Of a stretch of 64,000 nt of DNA, positions 15,296 to 24,529 are shown one piece after another (position 1 is the first letter of the stretch; every line of letters begins with the position of its first letter). Source of the DNA: Algisphaera agarilytica. GTDB lineage: Bacteria > Planctomycetota > Phycisphaerae > Phycisphaerales > Phycisphaeraceae. The position numbers and the translations under genes are program-made. The notes under the pieces are model-generated. The model was given only the letters and a program-made list of their open reading frames with translations, made no database searches and had not been told where the DNA came from. The stretch spans positions 1,178,001 through 1,242,000 of the forward strand of contig NZ_JACHGY010000001.1 of NCBI RefSeq assembly GCF_014207595.1, read 5' to 3'.

Positions 15296-15703
15296 ATGTA
15301 CCCGACACTAGCCATGGATACAGCCCTCACCATCTCGATGTTCGCCGTGAACCTCGTGGTCTCGATCGTGATGGCGATCGGCTTGATGTGGGTCAGACAC
15401 CGCACTAGCAAGATCGACGGCCTAGAAGCCGAAGTGAAGCAGTTCACGGCCAACCTCATCGACACGAAGTTCGAAGCGATCGAGGGATCGATCAAGGCCA
15501 TCGAGAAGAGGCTTGAAGCTGGCGACCACGCGTTCCGCCAAAACCTCAGCCGAGACCACGAGCTTGAGCTGAAGACTCTCCAGGCCGTCACGGAGATCCA
15601 GCGTGACATGGCGACGCGAGAGGACCTGCAGGTCCTGGGGGACAAGGTCAACGAACTCAACAGCCGTGTCACCGTTCTTGAGCAACGCGGGGGTGCCGCA
15701 TGA
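15296..15703 (+). CDS. DUF2730-like membrane/coiled-coil protein
   Basis: 135 residues. One hydrophobic segment at about 8-32 followed by a long heptad-rich helix (about 38-130). This layout and place, just before the small winged-helix protein and terminase genes, is that of the DUF2730 protein of Mu-like phages (Mu gp25 region). Function of the family not established. The next gene starts inside its stop (ATGA). Confidence 0.55.
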   Translation: MYPTLAMDTALTISMFAVNLVVSIVMAIGLMWVRHRTSKIDGLEAEVKQFTANLIDTKFEAIEGSIKAIEKRLEAGDHAFRQNLSRDHELELKTLQAVTEIQRDMATREDLQVLGDKVNELNSRVTVLEQRGGAA

Positions 15704-16044
15704 GCGAAGCAGCCATGAAGCGAGCCCGCCACGCGATCTTGGTGGTCTTGGACGCGCAGAAGATCAACGAGCACGGGGGATGGGTGACCGGGCGTTTCCT
15801 CAGTGATATCGTTGGCAAGCCTCTGACCAGCGCCTCGCCTCGCCTGGATGACGAGCAGATGCTCGGCCTGCTGCGGGATCTGATCGCGGCAGGATACATC
15901 GATGAGGAAGACAACCGCGAAGACCACAGCCAGCCGTTTGGGCTGGATTACCTGACCTACAAAGCCACCGACAAGGGGCTGGGGTTTGTACGCCGGACCG
16001 AACCCGCGGACCCGGATATCGACGACGGGAGGATCGTGCGCTAG
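15700..16044 (+). CDS. Winged-helix-like late protein
   Basis: 114 residues. Helix-strand pattern of a winged helix: residues about 8-20, then LLRDLIAAGYI and a wing ending YKATDKGLGFVRR. Mu-like phages carry a comparable protein between the DUF2730 gene and the terminase genes. Starts by ATGA overlap with the upstream gene; the next start is a one-base overlap (16044). Confidence 0.55.
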   Translation: MSEAAMKRARHAILVVLDAQKINEHGGWVTGRFLSDIVGKPLTSASPRLDDEQMLGLLRDLIAAGYIDEEDNREDHSQPFGLDYLTYKATDKGLGFVRRTEPADPDIDDGRIVR

Positions 16045-16439
16045 TGAGCGAACGCCTCACCGAGTACTGCCGCCTGGCCCGCCGACGTCACGAGCTCAAA
16101 GCGAAGCTCGCTGATGTCGAACGCTTGATGCAATCGTCGCGTCCCGCCGTCGTCGATGAGGTCGAACACCTTCGAGCTATGGGCCGCCCGCGCTTCAGTC
16201 GACACGGTATGGAGCTGCGGCTCACCAACGAAACCAAGGTCAAGGCCATTGGCGACACCGACGATCTGGTCGATGCGCTGCGTAAAGACAAGAAAAAAGA
16301 ACTGATCGGTGTGAACTGGCCCGCGTTGATCGCTTGGGCGAAACGTGTACGCACCGTCCCCGATGCCATCGCCAAGGTGCTGGACGTTCGTGTGGTTCCG
16401 GGCGTCGACGCCAAGCGCGTGAAGCGGGGTGGCAAGTGA
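16044..16439 (+). CDS. Late-operon basic protein of unknown function
   Basis: 131 residues from GTG 16044. Helical and basic, with KAIGDTDDLVDALRKDKKKELI in the middle. No family recognised. It sits between the winged-helix protein and the small terminase, where Mu-like phages have a variable small gene. Confidence 0.5.
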   Translation: MSERLTEYCRLARRRHELKAKLADVERLMQSSRPAVVDEVEHLRAMGRPRFSRHGMELRLTNETKVKAIGDTDDLVDALRKDKKKELIGVNWPALIAWAKRVRTVPDAIAKVLDVRVVPGVDAKRVKRGGK

Positions 16440-17137
16440 GCGATAGCAGCACCCCGATCATGCCTGCGGCCGAGGAACTCGCGGCCCGCACCATCAGCTT
16501 CCTGGCGGCGGACGGTTACACGTCCAGCGTGATGAAACTGCCGCGCCCACTCCTAAACGAGCTAGGGCGTCGACTGGTTGAGCCGGGTGCCAAGCGAAGC
16601 AAGATCATCGACTGGCTGCGTGAGGAAGAGATCGATACGCCCGAGCGTAATCTCGATCGCTTCGCCCAGCGATTCCGCGAAGCCTACAAGGTCGAGTGGG
16701 GCAAGGCCGCCGACGAGTTGCTCATGGCCGAGCGAGCCGCAGCGGGAGACTTTGATCGGCTCAGCTACGAGCGTGTCACCCGCAACCGCGGTGCCGTCCT
16801 CATCGCACAGAAGCTGGCCACAACCAACGTCGCGGATTTGGACATCGGTGATATCCAGCGCATCACCAACGTGCTTTCGTCGATGGACCACGGCGACATC
16901 GAAGCGGCCAAGCTCGCTCTGCAAGAGCGTCAGGCCGATGATCGGGCAACCAAGCTGCAAGCCGAGGTCGATCGCATCAAGCTCGAAACCGAGCAGAAGA
17001 AAGCACGGATCGAAGAGCGTGTGAAGGGGCTTCAAGCCCGCATCGACGATCTGGAAAACCGAGCCAAACGCGGCGGCTCGATCGATCCGACGATCTTCCA
17101 GCAGATCCGTGAAGAGCTGACGGGGGTGGCCGCCTGA
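16436..17137 (+). CDS. Small terminase subunit-like (Mu gp27 / DUF3486-like)
   Basis: 233 residues from GTG 16436 (GTGA overlap with the upstream stop). N-terminal helical DNA-binding-like part and a central coiled coil (about 160-210, EVDRIKLETEQKKARIEERV shortened), the layout of the Mu gp27 small terminase. It immediately precedes the large terminase with a TGATG overlap. Would recognise phage ends and start packaging. Confidence 0.7.
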   Translation: MSDSSTPIMPAAEELAARTISFLAADGYTSSVMKLPRPLLNELGRRLVEPGAKRSKIIDWLREEEIDTPERNLDRFAQRFREAYKVEWGKAADELLMAERAAAGDFDRLSYERVTRNRGAVLIAQKLATTNVADLDIGDIQRITNVLSSMDHGDIEAAKLALQERQADDRATKLQAEVDRIKLETEQKKARIEERVKGLQARIDDLENRAKRGGSIDPTIFQQIREELTGVAA

Positions 17138-18576
17138 TGGTTGCACCTGCCGCCAACTCGATCGGGGTGATCCTCGACCCCGCACAGCAGCGTTTCTTCG
17201 CCGACGACTCGCGGGTTCAGGCGGTCTGTTGGCACCGCCAAAAGGGCAAGGACTTCACCACTGCGGCCAAGGCGGTGCTCAGTGCGATGGAGACCGGCGA
17301 GAGCTGGTTCATCGTCTCGCTGACTCAGCGGCAGGCCGACGCGACCTTCGCCAAGTGCAAGGAATGGGCTCACCGTTTCCGCGACTACATCGGCAACGTG
17401 CGTGAGGTCAATCACGAGGAACGCGAAGAGTGGGACAAAGAGCTGGAGCACATGTTCACGTTCAAGTCGCGTGAGCTGCTCCTACCCAACGGCGGCCGCG
17501 TGGTGTCGCTGCCCGGCCGTGACCCCGACGCCCTGGCGGGTTTGACCGGCAACGTGATCTTCACCGAGTTCGGACTGTTCCCCAAGGGTGGGTATGACCA
17601 CTGGCGTGTGGTGTTCCCCTTGGCCACGCGTGGCTTCCGTGTCATCGCGATCAGCACGCCACGCGGCAAGGAGACCAAGTTCTACGAGCTGGTCAGCCAG
17701 CCCAAGCTATACAGCGTGCACCGCTGCGACATCTACGAGTCGATCGCCGACGGTTATGTCCTCCGTGACCAGAACGGCAAGCCCACCGATGTCGAGACGT
17801 TCAAGGCGCTGTACGGCGACGACATCGGCTGGAAGCGTGAGTATGAGTGTGAGTTCATGGGGGCGCTCGATGCCTTGATCAAGTGGGCATTGATCGAGCA
17901 GGCCGCCGCCCTGGGCAAGGACCGGCCTTTTAACTTCCTGCGCGTGGACAACAACGAGGGCTGGGACGATTCATTCTTCGGCTTCCTCCGCGGTTCCAAG
18001 CAACGCGGCGAGCACGGCTGGGACGTGGCCCGTCGCGGTGACCTTTCGGTGCTATGGACCAACCAGGCTCACGGCGACATGCGGCAGCTACGCAGCCTTG
18101 TGGTTATGAGCAACACCACCTTCGCGATGCAACGCAAGATCGTGAAGGCGGGCATGGACGCAAACCACGCGTCGGTGGGGTGTGGCGACTCGACCGGCCT
18201 GGGCATGGACTCCAACGAAACCCTCGAAGCCGCCTACCCCGATCGATGGGAAGGCGTGAACTTCGGCGGCAAGCGCAAGAGCGATCTGGGCAGCGGCCTC
18301 GCCACCGCGTTCCGCGACAACAGCCAGACCCTGCCCGGCATGGATGAGTTCAAGTTCATCGCCACCGACGTCTACGCGGTACAGCGTGACTCGACGAAGG
18401 AAGGATCAACCGGAGTCGACGGCAAGAGCACTCTCAAGCTTGTCGAATCGCAGAACCCGCTGCTTGACGAGTCGCACTGCGACATCGCCTACGCCGGAGC
18501 CTTGGCGATCCGCGCCGGTCACAACCAACACCTACCGACCCCGCAGATCGGCTTTAGCGCGGAGGTGGCCGCATGA
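17137..18576 (+). CDS. Large terminase (Mu gp28-like)
   Basis: 479 residues. ATPase with a divergent Walker A (WHRQKGKD, residues 32-39, as in Mu gp28 where the P-loop is modified) and Walker B-like VIFTEFG near 133-139; the nuclease part has CGDSTGLGMDSN near 350-360, an RNase H-type aspartate. Packages phage DNA into the prohead by headful cutting. Gene order small terminase - large terminase - portal agrees. Confidence 0.85.
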   Translation: MVAPAANSIGVILDPAQQRFFADDSRVQAVCWHRQKGKDFTTAAKAVLSAMETGESWFIVSLTQRQADATFAKCKEWAHRFRDYIGNVREVNHEEREEWDKELEHMFTFKSRELLLPNGGRVVSLPGRDPDALAGLTGNVIFTEFGLFPKGGYDHWRVVFPLATRGFRVIAISTPRGKETKFYELVSQPKLYSVHRCDIYESIADGYVLRDQNGKPTDVETFKALYGDDIGWKREYECEFMGALDALIKWALIEQAAALGKDRPFNFLRVDNNEGWDDSFFGFLRGSKQRGEHGWDVARRGDLSVLWTNQAHGDMRQLRSLVVMSNTTFAMQRKIVKAGMDANHASVGCGDSTGLGMDSNETLEAAYPDRWEGVNFGGKRKSDLGSGLATAFRDNSQTLPGMDEFKFIATDVYAVQRDSTKEGSTGVDGKSTLKLVESQNPLLDESHCDIAYAGALAIRAGHNQHLPTPQIGFSAEVAA

Positions 18577-20957
18577 GATACCTGAACCGCCTGGTCGCCG
18601 CCGCCCAGCTCCTAGTCCGTGGCCCGGTCCCGTTCAGCCGTTGGCTCAGCCAGGTCGCGGCCGGTGGCAAGGACCGACCAACCGAGGTCTACAACCAGGT
18701 CGCCCCGGTTCGCGTATGCGTTCAATACATCTCGCGGATTGTGGGCTCGATCCCGTTCCGCATCTCGACGCCCGACAGCGAGATCATCGAGACCGGCCCA
18801 CTCGCACAGCTGGCCGTGCGGCCGAACCCCAAGCAGAGCATGGGCCAGTTCATGCGGGACAGCGCTGCGTTCTGGTTGATCTACGGCCGGGTTCATTTCT
18901 GGACCACCGGCCAGACCGTCAACGAACTCGAAAGCATCACGATCAACCCCCTCCAGATGGAAGCCATCGAAGAAGAGGGCGAGCTTGTCGGGTGGTGGTA
19001 CTCGCCCCTGGGTAACGGCGAGCGCGTCCGCCTGCCTCTCGACGAGGTTCACACCTTTGTCGATCCCGACTACCACGCCCCGGACAAGGCCTGGAAGGGG
19101 ATGGGCGCACGCGAAGCGGTGGCCATGGCGATCGCTCAGTACTACAAGGCGGACCTCGCCAACGAAGCCAGCCTGGACAACGATGTCCAGCCGAGCGGAG
19201 CGGTCAGCACCGAGCAGAACCTGTCCCCCGATCAAGAGCGGTCTCTGCTGAAGCAGATCGACGCCGAGTACGCGGGCAGCCGCAACCGTCGCCGCATCAT
19301 GCTCCTACAGGGCGGCCTGAGCTGGCAGCAGATGGCCGCCAACTTCACCGACATGGAGTTCATGGAAGGCCGGGCGTTCAGCCGCGAAGAGATCTGTGCG
19401 GCGTTCGGTTTGAAGGCCATTCTGTTCTACGGCCAATCGGGCAGCGGCCTCAATGACGACCAGGCCCAAAGCGCCGGGGTCACCGCCCACCAGGGCGTGA
19501 TCCGTCCGCTGATGCGGATGCTCGCCGAAGAGTTCAACTGCGCGGTGTTGTCGCGCCTCCAGAACGATCGGAGCATGACTCTCCGCGATGGCTTGAAGCG
19601 TGGCGACTGGTCGCGTCGCAAGATGCTGGACCGACAACGCGGCAGCGACTGCTACCTCCGCGTGCGTGATGCCGCGGTGGCTCAGGACCTGCTTGCCGTC
19701 TCGTGGTTCGATGACACCGGCGAGGCCGTCACCGTTGAGCTGTGGCAGCATCAGGCAACGGGGGCCAAGACCTGGTTCGACATGGGCGTACCGCTCAACG
19801 CCATCATCGACGCCACCGACGCGCCGTTCGAGAAGCTTCCGCACGGCGACATCCCGCGGATCGCGATGGGATTGGTCGCTGCGGATGAGACCGGTGCGGC
19901 CGAGCCCGGCTTCGATGATCCCGATGGCTCGATCTCCCCAGGCGATGAGCTGGGCGACCCGCTGACCGAGCCCGAAGAGGCCTCGGCACAGCCGGTGCAG
20001 CGCGAGCTTTCCGAGTCTCAGCTGACCGCGATGTGGCGGAACCTTCGTGCCCAAGTGACGGGAATCGAGAAGCAGCTCCTGAACCCCTATAAGCGTCACC
20101 TCATGCAGCTCCGGGCCGAGAGCTTGGGCAACATCCGGCGGCTTGATCCCGGCCGCCCCGAGGTCGATCGGTCCGCGGATCTGAAGAACGTCGTCGTGTG
20201 GTACGACGACTTCGACGGCCGCGAACGTCAGGTCAAGGTCCAGCTCAGCCGACAGCAGCGAGATCTCCTCGGCGATCTTCTCTTCGATCTCCGCAAGGCG
20301 ACCGACGGCCGCTGGGCGATCGTCGCCAAGTTCATGCGACAGGGGTTGGCTATCGGGGGCAACCAGTCGATGGCTGAGGCCGCCTCGGCCGAAGATCGTG
20401 ATGAGCCCGATCCGTTCTCCCTGGATGATCCGGGTGTTACCGAAGCGCTGCGCCGCCGAGAGTTCGACATCGCCGGGCTCACCACCGCCCAGCGTGATCG
20501 TCTCCGCGCGGTCTACGCCCAAGCCCTGGCCGATGGCAAGACCACCGCCGAGCTGGTCGAGATCGGACGCAAGCAGTTCAACATCGAGTCGGGCCGCGCC
20601 AAGCTCGTTGCGTTCCAGGAGTCGTCCTCGGCCGTCGAGGAAGGACGGCAGCTCGGTCGTGAGCAGGCGGGCGTTCCGGCGAAGAGCTGGCTGTGGAGCC
20701 GCAAGGAAACCGGGCGATCGGCCCACGCCGCCACCGAACGCGCGACCCTTGCCGACCCCGTGCCCATTGACCAGGACTTCACGATCGCAGGAACCTCCAT
20801 CACCTGCCCCCACCCGCGTGCCACCGGCATCGCCGAGCAGGACATCAACTGCGGCTGCACCACGATCAGCCGCTACCCCGGCGATCGCGTCCGTGATCTG
20901 GCGGTGCTTCGTTTCATAGCCACCGCTCGAACCCCAATGGAAACGAACACCCCATGA
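18573..20957 (+). CDS. Portal protein fused to MuF-like head morphogenesis domain
   Basis: 794 residues. The N-terminal 420 residues are a portal of the HK97/phage portal type (RVCVQYISRIVGSIPFR, then LIYGRVHFWTTG and, near 260, SREEICAAFGLKAILFYGQSGSG). After a linker the C-terminal 200 residues have the MuF/SPP1 gp7 ending: H-rich helix, 'ATGIAEQDINCGCTT' shortened, as in minor head proteins. In most phages portal and MuF are separate genes. Overlaps by ATGA with the terminase and protease genes. Confidence 0.85.
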   Translation: MRYLNRLVAAAQLLVRGPVPFSRWLSQVAAGGKDRPTEVYNQVAPVRVCVQYISRIVGSIPFRISTPDSEIIETGPLAQLAVRPNPKQSMGQFMRDSAAFWLIYGRVHFWTTGQTVNELESITINPLQMEAIEEEGELVGWWYSPLGNGERVRLPLDEVHTFVDPDYHAPDKAWKGMGAREAVAMAIAQYYKADLANEASLDNDVQPSGAVSTEQNLSPDQERSLLKQIDAEYAGSRNRRRIMLLQGGLSWQQMAANFTDMEFMEGRAFSREEICAAFGLKAILFYGQSGSGLNDDQAQSAGVTAHQGVIRPLMRMLAEEFNCAVLSRLQNDRSMTLRDGLKRGDWSRRKMLDRQRGSDCYLRVRDAAVAQDLLAVSWFDDTGEAVTVELWQHQATGAKTWFDMGVPLNAIIDATDAPFEKLPHGDIPRIAMGLVAADETGAAEPGFDDPDGSISPGDELGDPLTEPEEASAQPVQRELSESQLTAMWRNLRAQVTGIEKQLLNPYKRHLMQLRAESLGNIRRLDPGRPEVDRSADLKNVVVWYDDFDGRERQVKVQLSRQQRDLLGDLLFDLRKATDGRWAIVAKFMRQGLAIGGNQSMAEAASAEDRDEPDPFSLDDPGVTEALRRREFDIAGLTTAQRDRLRAVYAQALADGKTTAELVEIGRKQFNIESGRAKLVAFQESSSAVEEGRQLGREQAGVPAKSWLWSRKETGRSAHAATERATLADPVPIDQDFTIAGTSITCPHPRATGIAEQDINCGCTTISRYPGDRVRDLAVLRFIATARTPMETNTP

Positions 20958-21784
20958 AGAACCGCACCCACATCCTGTCCAACGGAAAGCTGGCCGACGC
21001 TCCCGAAGTGAAGTCGAAGGCGTTCGGATACACCGAGCACCGCATCTTGAGCGTTGACCCTGAGACCCGCACGGTCGAAGCCATCGTGAGCACGGCCGCC
21101 CTGGACAGCTACCGCGAGAGTGTGCTGCCCGAGGCGTTCGCCAAACGCCTGCCCGATCGTTTCAACAAGAACGCTCCGCTGCTAGCCGGGCACGTCTACC
21201 ACGCCGAAGACGGCACCCCGGGCAAGATCGGCGAGTGGACCGAGATGTCGGTGAAGACCGTCGAAGGTGTCGGCAAGGCGCTGGTCGGCAAAGCCACGAT
21301 CTTCTCGGGTTACGAGCTGGCCGACACCTGCTGGATGATCATCTCGCAGAGCAAGTCCGTCGCGTTCAGCGTGGGCTGGCTGACCCACGCCTCGGAGCTG
21401 CGCGAGATGGACGTCGAGGGGCAGAAGACCAAGGTCCGCGTCTACACCGACGTCGAGCTGGTCGAGGTGTCGTTCGTCACCGTTCCCGCCAACCCCGAGG
21501 CCGTCGTTCAAGCCTCGATCAAAGCTCAACGGGACGTCACCGTCGCGTGGGGAGCGCCCGAAGAACTCGCCCAATTCATGGCCGATTGGAACCAGCGTTT
21601 CGATCAGCTGACCCAAAGCATTGAAGAACTCCAGGCCGACTTCGACTTCGAGCCCGGAAGCAAAGCGCACGAGCTGGTGAGGCACACCATCCGACAGATG
21701 CGCAGCTCCGGACACCAGGAAGCCGACGACGGCGGTGTGCCACCCACGTCGCACCCGGTGCTAGAGCACCTGGCGCAACAGTAA
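20954..21784 (+). CDS. Prohead protease (S78/HK97-type)
   Basis: 276 residues. LLAGHVY supplies His80 and SVAFSVGW supplies Ser139, comparable to the HK97 protease His/Ser. Processes scaffold and capsid and then itself. A long charged C-terminal extension follows (about 190-276). Starts by ATGA overlap with the portal stop. Confidence 0.85.
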   Translation: MKNRTHILSNGKLADAPEVKSKAFGYTEHRILSVDPETRTVEAIVSTAALDSYRESVLPEAFAKRLPDRFNKNAPLLAGHVYHAEDGTPGKIGEWTEMSVKTVEGVGKALVGKATIFSGYELADTCWMIISQSKSVAFSVGWLTHASELREMDVEGQKTKVRVYTDVELVEVSFVTVPANPEAVVQASIKAQRDVTVAWGAPEELAQFMADWNQRFDQLTQSIEELQADFDFEPGSKAHELVRHTIRQMRSSGHQEADDGGVPPTSHPVLEHLAQQ

Positions 21785-21839
21785 CCCTTCGCCCCGATCG
21801 GGCGTTGCTTTCCCCCACCACCCAAACAGGAATCCACCT
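21785..21839 (+). terminator. Weak hairpin between protease and capsid genes
   Basis: CGCCC/GGGCG at 21790-21804 with TTGCTTT after it. Possibly attenuates readthrough; weak. Confidence 0.3.
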
Positions 21840-23135
21840 ATGAAACTCTCTTCCGCCGCTCAGAAGTTCCTCGACTCGATGATCGAAAAAGTCGAGGACG
21901 GCGACACCTTCCTCGATGTCGTCGGCCGCGCCGTCGGCGAAGTCGAAGACGTCAAGGACCTCGGCGACATGCGTTCTGCGATCAAGCAGCTCGAAACCAA
22001 GGTCGCCGAGGACCACACCAAGGAAATCAAGGATCTGCGCCTCCGCGTCGAGCGGGCCGAGAAGCGGGCCTACAACGGCGTCAATCAGTACCGGGGCGCG
22101 TTCCCCAGTGAGGACGCCGCCCGCACCTTCGGCCTCACCATGATCGGCCGGTTCGCCACCAACAGCGAAACCCGCGACTGGGCCCAGGACGTCCTGAAGA
22201 CCGACCACAAGACCCTCCACGACGGCCTGGCCAAGAACCGGGTCTTCACGACCACCACCGCCGACGCCGTCATCCCCGAGATCTGGCTGACCACGATGGA
22301 AGACCTGCTGGACACCCACGGCGTCTTCGAGCGTGACGCGCTGTCGGTGCCCATGACCTCGGACCTGGTCCACTGGTCGAAGAAGACCGGCCGGGTCTCC
22401 GCGGTTCCCATGGCCGAGGGCGGTTCCCTGGCCAGCAGCCAGCCGACGATCGACGGGCGTGAACTCACCGCCCGCAAGTGGGGTGCCTACACCGAAGTCA
22501 ACAACGAAGCCGCCGAAGACGCGATCATCGCGATCGCCGAGTTCATCGCTGCGGACATGGCCGAGGCCCACGCCTTGGCCGTGGACGAGGCGGGCTTCCT
22601 CGGCGATGGCAGCGGGACCTACAACCAGATCACCGGCGTGCTCAACGCACTGGGGGCCGGTGCCATCGTGAACGCCGGGGACAACGCCTGGGGCGGCTAC
22701 ACCTACGAAGCCCTCACCGCCGGGATCGGCAAGTGCACGGTGAAGACCTTCTCGGGCATCGGCCAGCCCAAGTGGTACTGCTCGCACACGTTCTACTGGA
22801 CGGTGCTGGCTCCGCTCCAGCTGGCGGCCGGTGGCAACACCATCGCCGATATCGGTCGGGGTCCGGTTCCGATGTTCGCGGGCTTCCCGGTGCAGTACAC
22901 CCAAGTGCTGCCGCAGACCGCCGCGGGCACTCAGATCCCGCTGATCTTCGGCAATCTGCGCCGTGGTGCCGCGTTCGGGGATCGCCGCCGCCTGACCTTC
23001 AAGGCCAGTGATCACTTCAAGTTCGCCAACGACCAGACCGCGATGCTCAGCACGCGCCGCTACGACATCGACGTGCACGGCGGTGGTGACGGCAGCAACG
23101 CCGAGACCCTCGTCGGCTTCCGTACCGCCGCGTAA
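21840..23135 (+). CDS. Major capsid protein (HK97 fold)
   Basis: 431 residues. A coiled N-terminal delta/scaffold domain (about 1-85) is followed by a typical HK97 capsid core (RVFTTTTADAVIPEIWL, WGAYTEVNNEAAEDAI, DEAGFLGDGSGTYNQITG, each shortened). Good ribosome binding site (AGGA). A strong hairpin follows at 23166-23194. The delta domain is probably removed by the upstream protease. Confidence 0.85.
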   Translation: MKLSSAAQKFLDSMIEKVEDGDTFLDVVGRAVGEVEDVKDLGDMRSAIKQLETKVAEDHTKEIKDLRLRVERAEKRAYNGVNQYRGAFPSEDAARTFGLTMIGRFATNSETRDWAQDVLKTDHKTLHDGLAKNRVFTTTTADAVIPEIWLTTMEDLLDTHGVFERDALSVPMTSDLVHWSKKTGRVSAVPMAEGGSLASSQPTIDGRELTARKWGAYTEVNNEAAEDAIIAIAEFIAADMAEAHALAVDEAGFLGDGSGTYNQITGVLNALGAGAIVNAGDNAWGGYTYEALTAGIGKCTVKTFSGIGQPKWYCSHTFYWTVLAPLQLAAGGNTIADIGRGPVPMFAGFPVQYTQVLPQTAAGTQIPLIFGNLRRGAAFGDRRRLTFKASDHFKFANDQTAMLSTRRYDIDVHGGGDGSNAETLVGFRTAA

Positions 23136-23165
23136 GCCTCGGCGTCGCTCGACGACCCTTCACAT

Positions 23166-23194
23166 CCCCGCCGAAGACCGATTCGGCGGGGTTT
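23166..23194 (+). terminator. Terminator-like hairpin after the capsid gene
   Basis: CCCCGCCGAA (23166-23175) pairs perfectly with TTCGGCGGGG (23182-23191) over a 6-base loop, then TTT. Probably a partial terminator that gives higher capsid than tail expression. Confidence 0.7.
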
Positions 23195-23237
23195 GAAAGA
23201 CCCTCGAAACCCTCACCCTCCAACCAAGGAACCCAAC

Positions 23238-23486
23238 ATGGCAAAGAAGAAAAGCGAACTCATCGAAGAAGCAAAGAAGCTCGGTATCGAAGGTGCCGAC
23301 GACATGACCGTGGCCCAGCTTGAAGTCGCGATCGAAGAGGCAAGCGAGACCAAGATCAAGATCTTCGTGAAGGACCGTGTGATCACGGCCAACGCGATCG
23401 AGGTCCCCGCGGGCGAGCACGAGCTTTCCGCCCACGAGCTGGCCGCCAGCGGCCTGCGCGAAGACCAGTACACCGTCGTCGAGTAA
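23238..23486 (+). CDS. Small SAP/Rho-N-like protein after the capsid gene
   Basis: 82 residues from ATG 23238, seven bases after AAGGA. The N-terminus (KKSELIEEAKKLGIEGADDM shortened) resembles the SAP/Rho-N helix-turn-helix, and the rest a small beta domain. Such proteins are common just after capsid genes; role unclear (head decoration or connector). Confidence 0.55.
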   Translation: MAKKKSELIEEAKKLGIEGADDMTVAQLEVAIEEASETKIKIFVKDRVITANAIEVPAGEHELSAHELAASGLREDQYTVVE

Positions 23487-23642
23487 TTCCGCCACGGTGA
23501 GCTGTTCGAGCCGAGGGAAGTCCGTCCCTGCTGGCAAGCGCAAACGGCGCGTCATTGAAAAGGGCGTCACGTACTGCCGGTCCACCTCCAGCCGGTGCCC
23601 CATCGACAGCGGAGGCATTTTGCATCAACCACGGAGCAACCT

Positions 23643-23867
23643 ATGCGAATCCAAATGACAAAAACAGTCCGACACAAACGCGGCGGGATCTGGAACCAGC
23701 ACGCCGTCATCGACACCACCGAAGAAGACATCGCCGATCGCGGGGTGCCCGAAGAAGCTTACCGCGTCCTCGGCGAGCAGACCCGCACCTCCGACCTTAA
23801 GCCTGGTCGCACCACGACCAAAAAGACCACCAAGAAGAAGGCCAGCAAAAAGAAACCCAACCGCTAA
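23643..23867 (+). CDS. Small lysine-rich head protein
   Basis: 74 residues from ATG 23643 (GGAG six bases upstream). The last 20 residues are almost all Lys, Thr, Arg. No family. 156 bases of spacer precede it, without a recognisable gene. Confidence 0.5.
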   Translation: MRIQMTKTVRHKRGGIWNQHAVIDTTEEDIADRGVPEEAYRVLGEQTRTSDLKPGRTTTKKTTKKKASKKKPNR

Positions 23868-23870
23868 GCC

Positions 23871-24497
23871 ATGCCCAACGCCCTCGCCAAACTCGACGAC
23901 CTCAAGGCTGCTCTCGGATTCTCCGGGGACAGCGAGGACGCCACATTGACCTCGATGCTCGAAGCCGCCACGGCCTCGGCGGCGCGGCTGGTTGGCGTGG
24001 CCACGCTCATGCGGCAGGTTGACATCGTGGAGTACCCGCGGCCCCGTGGATCGACGGGTAGCCCGCTGGCCTACCTGTCTCACTACCCCGTCGAGTCGAT
24101 CAACCAGATCAAGCTCGCGGGCTACACGTCAGACAGCGACGGCTTCGCCGAGATCGATCCGCTTGAGGCCAACCAATTCGCTCTCCTGCAATCCTTGGGT
24201 GAGATCGAGCTGTTCTTCGGCGAACGGTTTGCGCCGTATCCCTACGCCAACCTCGTCGTCTACACGGCCGGGTACATCGACCCGTCCGAGGCGTCGCCCC
24301 CGGCCACCGCGTTGCAGGCCCCGGCCGATCTCCAGCGTGCGATTGTGGTCGAGGCTACGCGTCTATGGAACACCCGGCGCGACGCAGGGATCGACGAGGT
24401 CGATGCGGGCCAGGGCGACACGCATCGACCGGGAGAGGAATCGGCTCACCCCCAATTGGTAGCGGCGTGCGAAGCGCTGGGGAGGATCAAAGCTTGA
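23871..24497 (+). CDS. Head-tail connector (gp6-like)
   Basis: 208 residues. N-terminal helical part (LAKLDDLKAALGFSGDSEDATLTSMLEAATASAA shortened), typical of gp6-like connectors (HK97 gp6/SPP1 gp15). Forms the ring below the portal. It starts three bases after the previous stop. Confidence 0.65.
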   Translation: MPNALAKLDDLKAALGFSGDSEDATLTSMLEAATASAARLVGVATLMRQVDIVEYPRPRGSTGSPLAYLSHYPVESINQIKLAGYTSDSDGFAEIDPLEANQFALLQSLGEIELFFGERFAPYPYANLVVYTAGYIDPSEASPPATALQAPADLQRAIVVEATRLWNTRRDAGIDEVDAGQGDTHRPGEESAHPQLVAACEALGRIKA

Positions 24498-24529
24498 AGC
24501 CCTCTCGCCTACTGATCGGAGTCCTGCTC

